A stretch of 64,000 nucleotides of DNA from Candidatus Peregrinibacteria bacterium RIFOXYA2_FULL_41_18 (GCA_001788795.1 MFXH01000018.1:1-64000), one strand, 5' to 3'. Numbered from the stretch's first letter, positions 52,595 to 62,480 are shown. The notes: a model not told the origin generated them from the letters alone. Program-made: numbers and translations.

Positions 52595-53626
52595 CTAGTA
52601 ATCTGTTACTCCCTTAGCTTCCATTTCTTCAGCGTAAGTGCGGAAGCTTTTCACAACAGATTCGAATTCTTCCATACATGTGGCAATTTGGCTTTGATCA
52701 ATATTTCTCAATTCAAAGCTGTACGTCAGCTCGTCGTGTACGAATGTCACGATTTCCATAGATGTTTCTCCTGTTTCCGTTGTAACGATATATTTTGTGG
52801 CTATCTCGTTGTTGTCCAAAACCAGAACGTCTTCGCTATAAGTCAGCCCTGTTAAATCACGCTGTGCCGCACCTGCATATGTTTCGCAGCTCGTCTCTTG
52901 ATCCGTGATTATATACTGACTCAATTTGTCTCCTTCGTTGTTTGTAAGAACCCAATTCGGCGGATAGTCCACTATTATTTCATATTCATCCCCTTCTGTT
53001 CCATATGGATTTAATACAAGAGAAATCCATTTCGGTTGGAAAATTTCTTCCTCAACATAAGTTTCTTCCAATTCGATATCCAACGTGCTGAATGTTGCCA
53101 CCATATTTGAAAAATCCGCACTGCAAGATTCGTAATCGGTTTCTGGGAATCTGGCTTCAAGGATATAATAATTTTCTTCAGCGTCCGAGAAAGTAACTAT
53201 TCTCAATACCGGTCTTTTTTCCGTATCCGAAATTCTTTCATAAAAATAATAATCTTCCGCAACCCCGTACGATGTTGTTGTTTGCCATATTTCTTTTTCA
53301 TATTCGTCACTTATTCCATAACCCACGGTTCCCGCCAAAACAATACATGAGTCGTTATCATATTCGTCGGAAGACATATATATATCCGTATTATATAAAT
53401 CGTCTTCATCCATTTTGATTTCCCAATAATCAGGTATGAGCATTTCAAAAGCCGCCGTGTTCGACCATGCCGTTGTTGATCTGAATACGTTTCTGTTGCT
53501 CGGGTCGCCCACTAGATTGGCGACATAATAACTTTGATTTTCCGTTTCTATAACCGTATCTTCCGCACATCCAGAGATTGCAATCATGGATAGAGCGAGC
53601 AAGATGATGAGAGATGTTCTTTTCAT
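52595..53626 (-). CDS. Lipoprotein with two PsbP/DUF1795-like repeats
   Basis: 343 residues. A lipoprotein signal ends in AISGC (Cys about 20). Two related halves follow: FEMLIPDYWEI ... IVTFSDAEENYYILEARFP ... FSNMVATF, and YEIIVDYPPNWVL ... IVTFVHDELTYSFELRNI ... FESVVKSF. Each half has one Cys pair (SCIVLAG and ESCSAD; SCETYAG and ATCMEEF) suitable for a disulfide. This repeat resembles PsbP-like domains in bacterial lipoproteins. Function unknown; attached to the outer face of the membrane. Three bases from the korB stop, convergent. Confidence 0.85.
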   Translation of the reverse strand: MKRTSLIILLALSMIAISGCAEDTVIETENQSYYVANLVGDPSNRNVFRSTTAWSNTAAFEMLIPDYWEIKMDEDDLYNTDIYMSSDEYDNDSCIVLAGTVGYGISDEYEKEIWQTTTSYGVAEDYYFYERISDTEKRPVLRIVTFSDAEENYYILEARFPETDYESCSADFSNMVATFSTLDIELEETYVEEEIFQPKWISLVLNPYGTEGDEYEIIVDYPPNWVLTNNEGDKLSQYIITDQETSCETYAGAAQRDLTGLTYSEDVLVLDNNEIATKYIVTTETGETSMEIVTFVHDELTYSFELRNIDQSQIATCMEEFESVVKSFRTYAEEMEAKGVTDY

Positions 53627-53703
53627 ATTTTTGTTGTTAAAAATTATCGGAATTGGATTTTACATCATGGAATGGTCGATGACAAATGAGCGACGATTGT
53701 ATC

Positions 53704-54498
53704 CTAGCGCTTCCACTTCCAGAAGTACTTGAAGGCGCTTGAAACATGAATCCAAAAAACTTTTTTTGTAAGCTGGCCGAGAATTGAGCCGCCGCTAAGA
53801 CGTTTGTGGTAATGAATAGCTTCCACTTCTGGGAAATAGACCACTTTATACCCTTTCGCCCACACTTTTCTGCATAGATCGAAATCTTCCATAAACAAAA
53901 AATACCTCTCGTCGAATCCGCCGGCTTCGTCAAAAACTTTTTTCGGCATAAGCAAAAACGCCCCTACGAGCAAATCGACTTCTTGCGTCTTGTCGTGGTC
54001 GAAATCTCTCATCAAATAGTTATCGCATCGACGGCGGAAATACGGTAAAAATTTAAGAGGTGTTCGCTTTGCGATTAAATCGGAGAATTTCATAATCCTT
54101 CTGCATGAATCCTGAACGTGTCCGCTATGATAAACAAGTTTTGGTGCAAGAATTCCTATTTCGTGATGACTCTCCATATAATCAACCATCTTTTGCAGCA
54201 AATCTTTTTCGACCGTAATGTCGTTGTTCATTATCAAGATATATTTGCCTTTTGCATTCTTGGCGCCGAGGTTGTTGGCGCGACCGAAGCCGAGATTTTT
54301 TGGCGATTTGATAAGCTTTATTAAATTTTGCTTTTCGGCTTTTTCAAGATAAGTGATGCTCTCGTCCGTAGAATTATTGTCCACAAATATAATTTCATAT
54401 TCAAAATCAACTTTGCTTTGACGCAAAGATTCCACGCACATACGCGGGAAGTATTTTTGGTTGAAATTGACAATTGTTATGGAAAGTTTTGGCGTCAT
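53704..54498 (-). CDS. Glycosyltransferase family 2
   Basis: 264 residues from ATG 54498, which overlaps the upstream stop as ATGA. GT-A signatures: LSITIVNFNQKYFPRMCVES, EIIFVDNNSTDESITYL, GFGRANNLGAKNAKGKYIL, MNNDITVEKD (the DXD-equivalent) and FLFMEDFDLCRKVWAKG (catalytic ED). Closest in style to rhamnosyl/N-acetylglucosaminyl transferases that build surface polysaccharide. Translationally coupled to a sugar-nucleotidyltransferase, so both probably serve the same glycan. Confidence 0.92.
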   Translation of the reverse strand: MTPKLSITIVNFNQKYFPRMCVESLRQSKVDFEYEIIFVDNNSTDESITYLEKAEKQNLIKLIKSPKNLGFGRANNLGAKNAKGKYILIMNNDITVEKDLLQKMVDYMESHHEIGILAPKLVYHSGHVQDSCRRIMKFSDLIAKRTPLKFLPYFRRRCDNYLMRDFDHDKTQEVDLLVGAFLLMPKKVFDEAGGFDERYFLFMEDFDLCRKVWAKGYKVVYFPEVEAIHYHKRLSGGSILGQLTKKVFWIHVSSAFKYFWKWKR

Positions 54499-55787
54499 GG
54501 TTTTTTGCAAGTACGATCTGTTACTTTGGCTGTGTTCGCCGTGATTTTCAGTTTCATTTTCCCCCTTACGAAACTGTTATTCGGTACGTCTTCCGCTATT
54601 GCCAGTCCGCCTCCTATGAATGATCCGCTCCCGATTTTCACCCCCGGCATCATGCTGACATTTATTCCGATTCTTGTGTTCGCACCTATAATTGAGCCAA
54701 GTTTTGTCGTACCGGTATTGATTTTATTGCCTTGAATTTTCACTTTTATCTCACCTTCATCAAGCCTCAAATTCCCCGTGACCGAACCTGCTCCAAGCGC
54801 GACATTATCGCATAAGACTGAGTCTCCGATATAGTTGGTGTGAAGCCAAACCTTATTTGACAAATGGCTGCGCGCAACTTCCGAATTGAAACCGATAACG
54901 CAATCCTCGCCTATGCACGATTCTCTTACGAGAGAGTTATTCGCGATTATAGTATTGTGGCCGATATATGCCGGACCCGCGATAGTCGCGTGATCGAAAA
55001 CCTTAGCTCCCTCTTCAATAATTACCGCACCTTTTATTACCGCCGTCTTGGCGATTTGCGATTTGCGTGAAATTTTTGCGTGCGTGATTTGCGACAAGAA
55101 ATGTTTTTGTAATTCGAGGATGTGCCACGGATATTTGAGCGCTTGCCAGAAGCCGCTGAACGGAATGGCCTCAACATGCGCGCCAGATGCGATCATCTTG
55201 TCGATTGCGAGTTCGTAATGGTCGTCATTCTTGGTCTTCAATTTCTTGAGCGTACTAATGAATTCGAGCGGTTTTCTGTGGATATGAAGCACAATATTTA
55301 TCATATCGCTCGGTTCCTTCCCCTCTCCCGGTTTTTCGATTATCTTTTGGACCCGATTTTGCGAGTCGACTTTTATGTAGCCTCCGGGGAAATAAGATTT
55401 TACTTTTTTCGCAAGCAAAAGGGTTGTGGCGTGGCTTTTTTGTGCGGCTTTTTTCATTAACTGAAATGCCTCCAAATCCAAATAGTCGTTCGCGCTCAAA
55501 ACAATAATTTCTTCATTCGGCTTGAGGTGGCGTTCGAGACTAAGCATCGCACCAGCCATACCTTGATCGAGGTTTTCCTGCTCTATAACTTTTATCTTGG
55601 GGTCGATTTTCTTGAGCTGCGCGAGGTTGTGCGCACCTCCTATTATTGTGATGTCTTTGAATCCCGCTTTTCTTACGTTTTCTATCTGATGAATTATAAG
55701 CGGTTTGCCTAAAAATTTGATGAAATTTTTGTCCTCTATCGGCTTCATTCTATTCGATCGGCCGGCTGATAGGATTATTGCGCGCAT
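54495..55787 (-). CDS. Sugar-1-phosphate nucleotidyltransferase with left-handed beta-helix domain
   Basis: 430 residues. N-terminal nucleotidyltransferase: IILSAGRSNRMKPIEDKNF, GKPLIIHQIEN, VLSANDYLDLEAF and KIIEKPGEG. The C-terminal third is a hexapeptide-repeat beta helix (AVIKGAVIIEEGAKVFDHA, ATIAGPAYIGHNTIIANN, LGSIIGANTRIGINVSMMPG), the architecture of GlmU and related bifunctional enzymes. The exact sugar cannot be assigned. TTAACCAAATTCA precedes the ATG. Forms a two-gene operon with the GT2 gene. Confidence 0.9.
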   Translation of the reverse strand: MRAIILSAGRSNRMKPIEDKNFIKFLGKPLIIHQIENVRKAGFKDITIIGGAHNLAQLKKIDPKIKVIEQENLDQGMAGAMLSLERHLKPNEEIIVLSANDYLDLEAFQLMKKAAQKSHATTLLLAKKVKSYFPGGYIKVDSQNRVQKIIEKPGEGKEPSDMINIVLHIHRKPLEFISTLKKLKTKNDDHYELAIDKMIASGAHVEAIPFSGFWQALKYPWHILELQKHFLSQITHAKISRKSQIAKTAVIKGAVIIEEGAKVFDHATIAGPAYIGHNTIIANNSLVRESCIGEDCVIGFNSEVARSHLSNKVWLHTNYIGDSVLCDNVALGAGSVTGNLRLDEGEIKVKIQGNKINTGTTKLGSIIGANTRIGINVSMMPGVKIGSGSFIGGGLAIAEDVPNNSFVRGKMKLKITANTAKVTDRTCKKP

Positions 55788-55850
55788 TGAATTTGGTTAA
55801 TAACGTGATTATTTTACCAGAAAATCCATTATTTACTGAGTAAAGCCGGA

Positions 55851-55879
55851 TTGACCTATCTGTCGAAATGGCGTATAAT
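55851..55879 (+). promoter_or_regulatory. Promoter that fixes the start of the M15-like gene at 55903
   Basis: TTGACC (55851-55856), 17-base spacer, TATAAT (55874-55879). Transcription would begin near 55886, after the in-frame ATG at 55882, so that codon is excluded and ATG 55903 is the start. Confidence 0.82.
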
Positions 55880-55902
55880 TAATGGATTGGAATTGTATCA
55901 AA

Positions 55903-57150
55903 ATGGTAGAAAAACCACCTTTAAAACCTACGGAATCCGACAAGGAAAGTCCATCAGTCTTCAAGAGGCTTTCTATAACTTTTGGAGTACAACGAGCTCT
56001 TGATGGCTTAAAGAAACTTTTAAATACGACTGGGGACTCTCATACCGGAAACTTAAAGGATGTTTTCAACAGAATTACCCCTTCGCCGGAAACCATTGTC
56101 GATATTAGACAAAGACTCAATATGCCGGAAACTCATATCACAGAATACAATGGGATTAGATATTTGTGCATACCCATTCGCAATACGGCGGATAGACGTT
56201 CGATTCTGGAAGCGTTGTTTGAAAGAAAAGTTGATAAATTCGAACCGGTTTATCGATCTGTCACAAAGTCTATCAATGGAGAATTCATTGAAATTCCCAT
56301 TAGCGAAATACGAAGCGGCGACTATGCCGATGAAATAGCTCAGATCGAGAAATTCTACGAGATAAGCCTTTTTCGAGCTGAATTTTCTAAGTATAATTTC
56401 AATTCTTATCCCGATTCCGATTCTCTCGAGAGTTATCGCAATGCTCTTCATAAATTCGGCAATCAAGATTTTCAAGCAGAATATCATTTCGAAAATCGCG
56501 GAAAATTCCCTGTCATTACCGATTCAAATGCTTATGATGTCGTCGAGCAACTTACGGAATCCGGAAAAATGATAAAGGTTGATGATGTTGGATCATACCA
56601 TCTGCTTGGAAATGTATATGGCGAAGTCGATCCGGAGCTTCCCAGTGCGGAAAAAGAAAAACGCGAACAGATGGCGAAACACGTTTATGCTTCGTCTTAC
56701 AAGCTGTTGGAAGGCATGGGACAAGCGATAAATGAAGATTTACATAAACGTGGCATGATGGCCGGCGCTACCGTGAAAATACCTGTCGGGGCACTTATCA
56801 GAACACGCGAATACAGCGACCATTTAGCAGATATCCGAACCGAAAAGGGGCCGAAGAAATATCCATATGCAACCAAGGTTAAAACAGATAAGGATGGAGA
56901 AATTACCGAAGCATCTTCTCATGTAATCGGCGATGCCATCGATGCTACTTTTTCAAGAGTTGTTGTTTGTTCGGAAGGAGATATTTGCTTCGCAATTACG
57001 GAAGAAGAAAATCCTGAATTGGTAAGAGGCGTAAGAGCTATAGCTGCCAAATATTTGCTTGATAATGTAAAACAAGGGAAAGCACTCGGCATCCTTGAGC
57101 CGAATAACGTGCTGCATTTTGTGGGGGTTGAGGAGAGAGTTGAGAGTTGA
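55903..57150 (+). CDS. M15-peptidase-like protein (DUF5715-type), function uncertain
   Basis: 415 residues, no signal peptide. The C-terminal half carries SSHVIGDAIDATFSRV (about 345), which matches the SxHxxGxAxD zinc motif of M15 D,D-peptidases, and EPNNVLHFVGVEE near the end, in the place of the usual WHxE. The N-terminal half is unassigned, with a possible helix-loop LNMPETHITEYNGIRYL region. The metal-site match is partial, so activity is uncertain. Neighbour of a 1385-residue protein with a clear M15 domain, across a lipoprotein gene; the two may act on the same wall. Confidence 0.65.
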   Translation: MVEKPPLKPTESDKESPSVFKRLSITFGVQRALDGLKKLLNTTGDSHTGNLKDVFNRITPSPETIVDIRQRLNMPETHITEYNGIRYLCIPIRNTADRRSILEALFERKVDKFEPVYRSVTKSINGEFIEIPISEIRSGDYADEIAQIEKFYEISLFRAEFSKYNFNSYPDSDSLESYRNALHKFGNQDFQAEYHFENRGKFPVITDSNAYDVVEQLTESGKMIKVDDVGSYHLLGNVYGEVDPELPSAEKEKREQMAKHVYASSYKLLEGMGQAINEDLHKRGMMAGATVKIPVGALIRTREYSDHLADIRTEKGPKKYPYATKVKTDKDGEITEASSHVIGDAIDATFSRVVVCSEGDICFAITEEENPELVRGVRAIAAKYLLDNVKQGKALGILEPNNVLHFVGVEERVES

Positions 57151-57170
57151 TGTTATTTCGTTGTGGTTAT

Positions 57171-57203
57171 TTGACAAAGCCAGAAAATAGCCTAGTCTAT
57201 ATT
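57171..57203 (+). promoter_or_regulatory. Possible promoter of the lipoprotein gene at 57234
   Basis: TTGACA (57171-57176) with TAGTCT at a 16-base spacing (57193-57198); TATATT (57198-57203) gives 21, which is too long. Confidence 0.5.
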
Positions 57204-57233
57204 ACTAGTTTTATTTAAATTATTTATTTCAAA

Positions 57234-57836
57234 ATGAAAAATTCTTTAGCAACCGGATCTTTTATAGCAATTACCGCTTTATCGTCATGTAACGGAGCTG
57301 CTGCACAATCTGTTAAAAGTTTTTCTCCTATGGAAAGAGATCAATCTTCAACCGAAATATGTATAAAAAAAGGCGAAGACTCCGCTAGGACATCTCCCAC
57401 CCCCGATACCGCACGCGCAAACGAACTTTCTGTTGCGTTGGCCTGTGTTGAAAGATCCTTTCAGGGATATAAATGCATGTCAACAACGGAATCTTCTCCT
57501 TTGCAAGGATCTGACTTCATGTGTACTCATGGCACTCCCCCTGAAAGATTTATAAGAATTGACCCTAAAGTCATTGATCCTTCTTTGACTGATAAATGCG
57601 CTATGGAATCTCAAATGGCTGGTGATCAGGAAGAAGAAAGAATAAGAGAATTTTATAAAACCAGACCAGTAACACTTGAAAATACTGAACAGAGTGAGGA
57701 ATTGATATTTCATACTGACGATCTTGTCAGGCACAGAATGAATGCGTGTATTGCAAGTTTGGGATTAACAGATTGTTTGCAAAATTATGGCCAAGGTGGG
57801 CAAGCAGCTTGGACGTGCAATCAGAAAATTAATTAG
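57234..57836 (+). CDS. Cys-rich lipoprotein of unknown function
   Basis: 200 residues. Signal peptide with lipobox TALSSC (Cys about 20). The mature part has eight or more Cys (ICIKKGE, LACVERSFQGYKCMS, DFMCTHG, DKCAMES, NACIASLGLTDCLQ, WTCNQ), likely disulfide-bonded outside the cell. No domain recognised. Its stop overlaps the stop of the giant cell-wall gene by four bases. Confidence 0.82.
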   Translation: MKNSLATGSFIAITALSSCNGAAAQSVKSFSPMERDQSSTEICIKKGEDSARTSPTPDTARANELSVALACVERSFQGYKCMSTTESSPLQGSDFMCTHGTPPERFIRIDPKVIDPSLTDKCAMESQMAGDQEEERIREFYKTRPVTLENTEQSEELIFHTDDLVRHRMNACIASLGLTDCLQNYGQGGQAAWTCNQKIN

Positions 57837-60800
57837 ATTGCGCTTATTATTACGGGTGTTCCGGTAGTTGCATATTCCTCCAATGTTCTTGAAAATGTGA
57901 ACGATATTCTTACGCAACCGCTTGATGCAGTTTGACCAAGCAGATCCGGTCTGTTCGTAGGATGTAGGGCAATTCCCAGCCCCGGAGTTCGTGATATATC
58001 AAAAGCTCTATAATCATATTCATCACGTTCCGATCCATAACTTTTACCCCATTCTCTTACAGCATTGATTCTGCTTATTTTGTGGACACCTTTTAATGTT
58101 GCGGTTTTTGATCTACCAGTTGAAATCTTATCGTATTTAACGATATCAAAATTACCATCTCCATTGTAAACACCTAAAAATATATACTGTTTTGCTGAAT
58201 TTTTATTAACAAAAATAAAATGCTGTCCTGTTTTCAATTCAAGCTTGCCGTTTTCTATATATTTACCAATTTCCGCTTTAGCCTTAGCGGCATCATTATC
58301 GATCTTAGCTGACAATTTCGTCATGTAATCCAAGTCTTCTATGACGTATTTACCGCCTGTTAATCTCATCGGATTCCCCGTATCAACGAAGAAATAATTT
58401 TTCTTACTCGCATTCCATAATGCTTCTTTTCCATTCACCGAAATTCGTTCATATACAAAAGCTTCATGAAAATCCCTTCCAGTTTTAGTGATAAACTCTC
58501 CGTAAATCTGAATTCCATATCTAGTTTCTATAAACGTATCCGGCTTCAATTGCTGCTCGAGTCTCTCCTTAGAAGCTAATCTTATTAAATAATCATGTTC
58601 ATTCAGAAACTTCACTTCTCTATAAGTATCCATGTAATAATATTTCTCCATTATAGGATCCCATTTCGCAGGCTTCCAATCGTCAATATTCTCCGATTCT
58701 CTGACCATCAAAGGATTGTGCGTCTTTACTTCTATATAATCGGCTTTTATTTTTCTATCTCCCATGTAATTGTAGAAATCGCGTGGCGACGCACTTATCC
58801 TCTTCCCTCCGATTGAATAAGTTGCATATTCTTTTGTAGCTGAAAAAGCAGCTCTGTTCTCATATTCCTTGATTTCCTCATTGGATGGTATTTTTATTTC
58901 ATATTTATTCTTATTCATTAACATAACTTTTTCTTTCCCGTCTTTGTTCCCGAAATAATATCCTTCTTTCTTGTCGTTATATCTCGCCAAGCGCCACCTA
59001 CCATCGTTTTTTCTAATTAATATAGTACTTTCTCCGCTTACTCGATATAAGTCTTTACCGCTACTGACTATTGCATCTCCACTTATTTCATAATTACCGT
59101 CTTTGTTTTCTTTAAATTGAGTGCCCTCAAGAATGACTTCTTTTATTTCCGACTCTCTATATTTTTCTGCAAATCCGCCTACTCTACCCCATGCAGATAA
59201 ATAGTCTTGAGATTGCAATTTCTCTTTCTTGCCAATCTTTTTCTGCTCTCTGGATACTTCTTCAAACAACCTATGATCGGTTTTTGACATAACCCTTAGC
59301 AGAGTTCCTCCTACATAGTTACTTGTAGTGGTAATTTCCGTTTTTATCTCAGGGATCATCAGCTTAAGATCTGACACTTTTAATCCTTCGCCTACGTATA
59401 GCACCTCGTGTAAATCAATTATCGATTGATATATGGCCAATTTTTCGAGTTCTTTTGAATAACCTGTTTTTTGCTCTAGGAATATTTTCTCAACATATTC
59501 TGGTTGAAATAAAAGCTCATAGCTATCAATATTAATACCCCTTTTGAGAAGATTTCCCTTAACCTCCGGTTTATTCAGATGCGCTAAAAGCTTTTGCAGA
59601 TAATCTACCGTTCGTTTACCAAGATCACCATCCACAAACTCTTCCGGTATCTCTATTTCAGACCCTGTAAGCTCCGCTATTTCCAATAGTGCATTTTGGA
59701 AAAATGCATTCCTAGATGAAAACTCCCCCGCATTATAATCTGCAATTATATACGGAAGTTTGTTTGTTATATCAATCCTAGCTTCTTGATTACAATTATG
59801 AGATCCATAACATGCATCATAATTATTCAAAAGATTTCTTACGTACAATGTTGATGCAGTGATGCCTCCTTCAATTGTATAGAGGTAATTTTCAACTGTA
59901 TTCACGCTTAACTCACCTGTCGATTTATATTCCGCCATCATATCTGGTGGGAAGCTTGTACTGCTTGGATTGTCTCTTATGTTCTCTTCAATCAATAGCT
60001 TGGCCTTATGTACATTTACCTGTCCTATACCGACAGAAGATGGTTTTATGCCCATCTTATCTATAAGATAATCGACAAGTGAACTTGTAATTCCTCTTAC
60101 GTATTCGTCTTCAAGCGGTTTTGACTCCACGCCTCCAAACCCTATACGACTTCCCTCCACTATTTTTTTTGTGATCCTGTCTACAAGCTTATCTCTAAGA
60201 TTTGTTTCGAATTTAAATATGTCATATTCCGTTTGTGGCTTACCCATTGGCAGACTTTTCTTCCAATCCGCATATGTAACTCTTACTTCATCAAGTATTT
60301 CCTCATCAAGATTTGTATTTTCAAGACACCATTTTATTACTCGCTTTGCCATGCCGGAATGCTTATTCATTTTGGTATCTGCAAGTGTCTTGTCTATAAA
60401 CTCTTGCAAAAGGGCATCAACGGCATCCGGTCTAAGAATCATCTCTACATATTTCTCCATCTTCTCAATCTGCTTCTCGTTGATTTCAGGATATTGTCTA
60501 AATCCTGATTCACGATGAAATGTTGAAACCAGAAGAGCGATTGTTTCCGGAGTTATCGGGAAATCAGAACACTTATCTATGCTTTTCTGAATCATATTCG
60601 CTAGATAGATAGCTTCAACATCGCTTGAGGCATATCCTCTAACCATTTCTTTTATGGTATTAAAATCATCGGCATCGCTTATACCCGTAACCTCTGTAAT
60701 TATGTTATAAGCATCATAAGCCCTACCTCCGTCTCTCTTATCAGGATTAAACTCGAAATGCCAATCCTCGGACTCATATACCTGATGAAATCCATAATTC

Positions 60801-61990
60801 GCCAGTATTGCTACAGCTTGTTCTCTTGCAGCCGGATCTAGTTTTTCTATCTTTTCGTCGTAGCTTGCAAGACTTACATCTATTGCCCCACCTGTTTGAT
60901 GAGTACTTAGACCCGGCATTTCAGCCTTAAGAGGGTCTTTCTTCTTTAATCGTTTTTGGTCGTCTTCGCTTCTGAATGATTCGTTAACCAAAAGTTTAAC
61001 ATTGATTCCTACCATATCTTTTGTAGCACTCTGCAATGCTCTCATGGCATTAATTCTCAGTATAACTCGTCTCCCTACAATTTCATTTTCTACCAATGGC
61101 TCATCTCTTGATATTTCCTTATATGCATCTTGCGCTACTGACTCGATAGGCACTAGAGTTGATATATCCTTGGTTTCAGCCAATGAAGGCATTACTTCTA
61201 TCACCATGCCTTTTCGTGCAAAAAACGTATTTCTTGGAGAGTCCTCGTCTGGGTTTGAACAATAAAATCTATCACCTATTCTGACATATAACTGAATGTA
61301 ACCGTCTGAATCTGTGACTTTTATATGTCTGCAATCTGAAGGCGCAATTAAATTTATATCTATGCCGTTTTTATATATCTTATATGTATTTTCGTTTGTT
61401 CGCTCCATTTCTCTTCCGTTACTATCCTCTTCAACTTCTTCTACGACCTCTTCACCTTCTTGTAAGGTATCGCTTGCGAATAAAACGGTTTCTACCACTT
61501 TTGTTTGCTTATCTTTATCTGCATATACTGTAATCGTATTGTTGCTTATTTCCACGAGCTGTCCTTTCTTTATGCCGTCAACATCCATCCTTTGTGCCAA
61601 ATTGCCAAGCATTACATACATATCTCCTTCTGTATTCCTACTTCCGCATTTCTTTGCAAAATTTTTCAGAACATGTCCCAAATAAGTTTTATCATCTGGT
61701 ATATACATCGAATACGATTCCGTCTTCAGCTTCTCTATTGGGGCAAGTCGCAATTGATTTCTCAGATCAACCGTATCGTCTCTGTACAAGTCTTCGATTT
61801 GAAATCCAATCGACTGTCTTTCGTCCTTGTATTGCTTCAGCAATATATCCCTATATAGCTCAGCCTTTTCTGCTGTAAAATTTACTGATGGTTCTGTTTC
61901 GCGTCCCGACTCGGTTAATTCTGGATTTTCTACTTCCTGAAATACAAGTCTATTTGGCGTGAAACACGTTTTTCTATACAAATTTAACAT
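57833..61990 (-). CDS. Multidomain peptidoglycan enzyme: M15 peptidase, lytic transglycosylase-like and L,D-transpeptidase
   Basis: 1385 residues. An M15 (VanY-type) domain near 340-415 has SFRSEDDQKR, LSTHQTGGAIDVSL (Zn ligands) and EDWHFEF. A lysozyme/SLT-like region follows: STFHRESGF (Glu about 492), SVGIGQVNVH (about 650) and IIADYNAGEF (about 750). Three roughly 80-residue repeats (RWRLARYNDKKEGYYF, DWKPAKWDPIMEKYYYMD, LWNASKKNYFFVD) occupy about 960-1220. The C terminus has a YkuD-like core (GLGIALHPTNRPDLLG, SSGCVRISF). It would trim stems, cut glycan and form 3-3 links. No signal peptide is visible at ATG 61990, which is odd for a wall enzyme; export route unknown. Confidence 0.85.
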   Translation of the reverse strand: MLNLYRKTCFTPNRLVFQEVENPELTESGRETEPSVNFTAEKAELYRDILLKQYKDERQSIGFQIEDLYRDDTVDLRNQLRLAPIEKLKTESYSMYIPDDKTYLGHVLKNFAKKCGSRNTEGDMYVMLGNLAQRMDVDGIKKGQLVEISNNTITVYADKDKQTKVVETVLFASDTLQEGEEVVEEVEEDSNGREMERTNENTYKIYKNGIDINLIAPSDCRHIKVTDSDGYIQLYVRIGDRFYCSNPDEDSPRNTFFARKGMVIEVMPSLAETKDISTLVPIESVAQDAYKEISRDEPLVENEIVGRRVILRINAMRALQSATKDMVGINVKLLVNESFRSEDDQKRLKKKDPLKAEMPGLSTHQTGGAIDVSLASYDEKIEKLDPAAREQAVAILANYGFHQVYESEDWHFEFNPDKRDGGRAYDAYNIITEVTGISDADDFNTIKEMVRGYASSDVEAIYLANMIQKSIDKCSDFPITPETIALLVSTFHRESGFRQYPEINEKQIEKMEKYVEMILRPDAVDALLQEFIDKTLADTKMNKHSGMAKRVIKWCLENTNLDEEILDEVRVTYADWKKSLPMGKPQTEYDIFKFETNLRDKLVDRITKKIVEGSRIGFGGVESKPLEDEYVRGITSSLVDYLIDKMGIKPSSVGIGQVNVHKAKLLIEENIRDNPSSTSFPPDMMAEYKSTGELSVNTVENYLYTIEGGITASTLYVRNLLNNYDACYGSHNCNQEARIDITNKLPYIIADYNAGEFSSRNAFFQNALLEIAELTGSEIEIPEEFVDGDLGKRTVDYLQKLLAHLNKPEVKGNLLKRGINIDSYELLFQPEYVEKIFLEQKTGYSKELEKLAIYQSIIDLHEVLYVGEGLKVSDLKLMIPEIKTEITTTSNYVGGTLLRVMSKTDHRLFEEVSREQKKIGKKEKLQSQDYLSAWGRVGGFAEKYRESEIKEVILEGTQFKENKDGNYEISGDAIVSSGKDLYRVSGESTILIRKNDGRWRLARYNDKKEGYYFGNKDGKEKVMLMNKNKYEIKIPSNEEIKEYENRAAFSATKEYATYSIGGKRISASPRDFYNYMGDRKIKADYIEVKTHNPLMVRESENIDDWKPAKWDPIMEKYYYMDTYREVKFLNEHDYLIRLASKERLEQQLKPDTFIETRYGIQIYGEFITKTGRDFHEAFVYERISVNGKEALWNASKKNYFFVDTGNPMRLTGGKYVIEDLDYMTKLSAKIDNDAAKAKAEIGKYIENGKLELKTGQHFIFVNKNSAKQYIFLGVYNGDGNFDIVKYDKISTGRSKTATLKGVHKISRINAVREWGKSYGSERDEYDYRAFDISRTPGLGIALHPTNRPDLLGQTASSGCVRISFTFSRTLEEYATTGTPVIISAI

Positions 61991-62014
61991 TGTACATGTT
62001 TTTAATATCTTATA

Positions 62015-62043
62015 ATTATATCACATTACCTCGAAGTAATCAA
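62015..62043 (-). promoter_or_regulatory. Promoter of the multidomain cell-wall gene
   Basis: Minus strand TTGATT (62043-62038), 17-base spacer, TATAAT (62020-62015), 25 bases before the ATG at 61990. Confidence 0.82.
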
Positions 62044-62114
62044 CCCTTGCGCTGGGGTCGTTCTTTCATACTCAAATTGGACATCATCATACATTTTGTT
62101 TATTTTTGTTATGT

Positions 62115-62429
62115 ATGATTTTGCAGTTCAACGACAACAATTTATTCATTTCAAATTCTGATCATGAGGATCTTTCTTCCCCTGATCCCGAATCCCCCGG
62201 CATCTTCGACTCCGAAGATCGCAAGAAACGCCGACTTCGAGCAATGATCAAGACGCTACTTGGCAATTCTTCTCTAGGCACAAGTAAGAAGGATGATATT
62301 TTGAAAAAACTGAACCAGTACACTCTAGTCGAACTTGAAAAGACGAAGGCCGAATTGCAAAAAGAAGGGCAGGCGGAAAGACGGGATCAGCAAATGCTCG
62401 AGCAGCCGAGTGAAGATGTTTGGAATTAA
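62115..62429 (+). CDS. Small charged protein of unknown function
   Basis: 104 residues from ATG 62115. N-terminal part acidic and Pro/Ser-rich (DLSSPDPESPGIFDSEDRKK); C-terminal part a helical pair (SKKDDILKKLNQYTLVELEK, TKAELQKEGQAERRDQQMLE). Soluble. No family recognised. Reads away from the cell-wall gene and precedes a lipoprotein gene by about 50 bases. Confidence 0.7.
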   Translation: MILQFNDNNLFISNSDHEDLSSPDPESPGIFDSEDRKKRRLRAMIKTLLGNSSLGTSKKDDILKKLNQYTLVELEKTKAELQKEGQAERRDQQMLEQPSEDVWN

Positions 62430-62480
62430 ACATTTTTCGTAGTATTGTTTATTCAAATTCTATTTTTTAATAAAAAACTC

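Noticed and set aside
55882-55902. ATG at 55882 as the start of the M15-like gene
   Set aside because: It lies two bases after a consensus -10 box, upstream of the expected transcription start; ATG 55903 is used instead.
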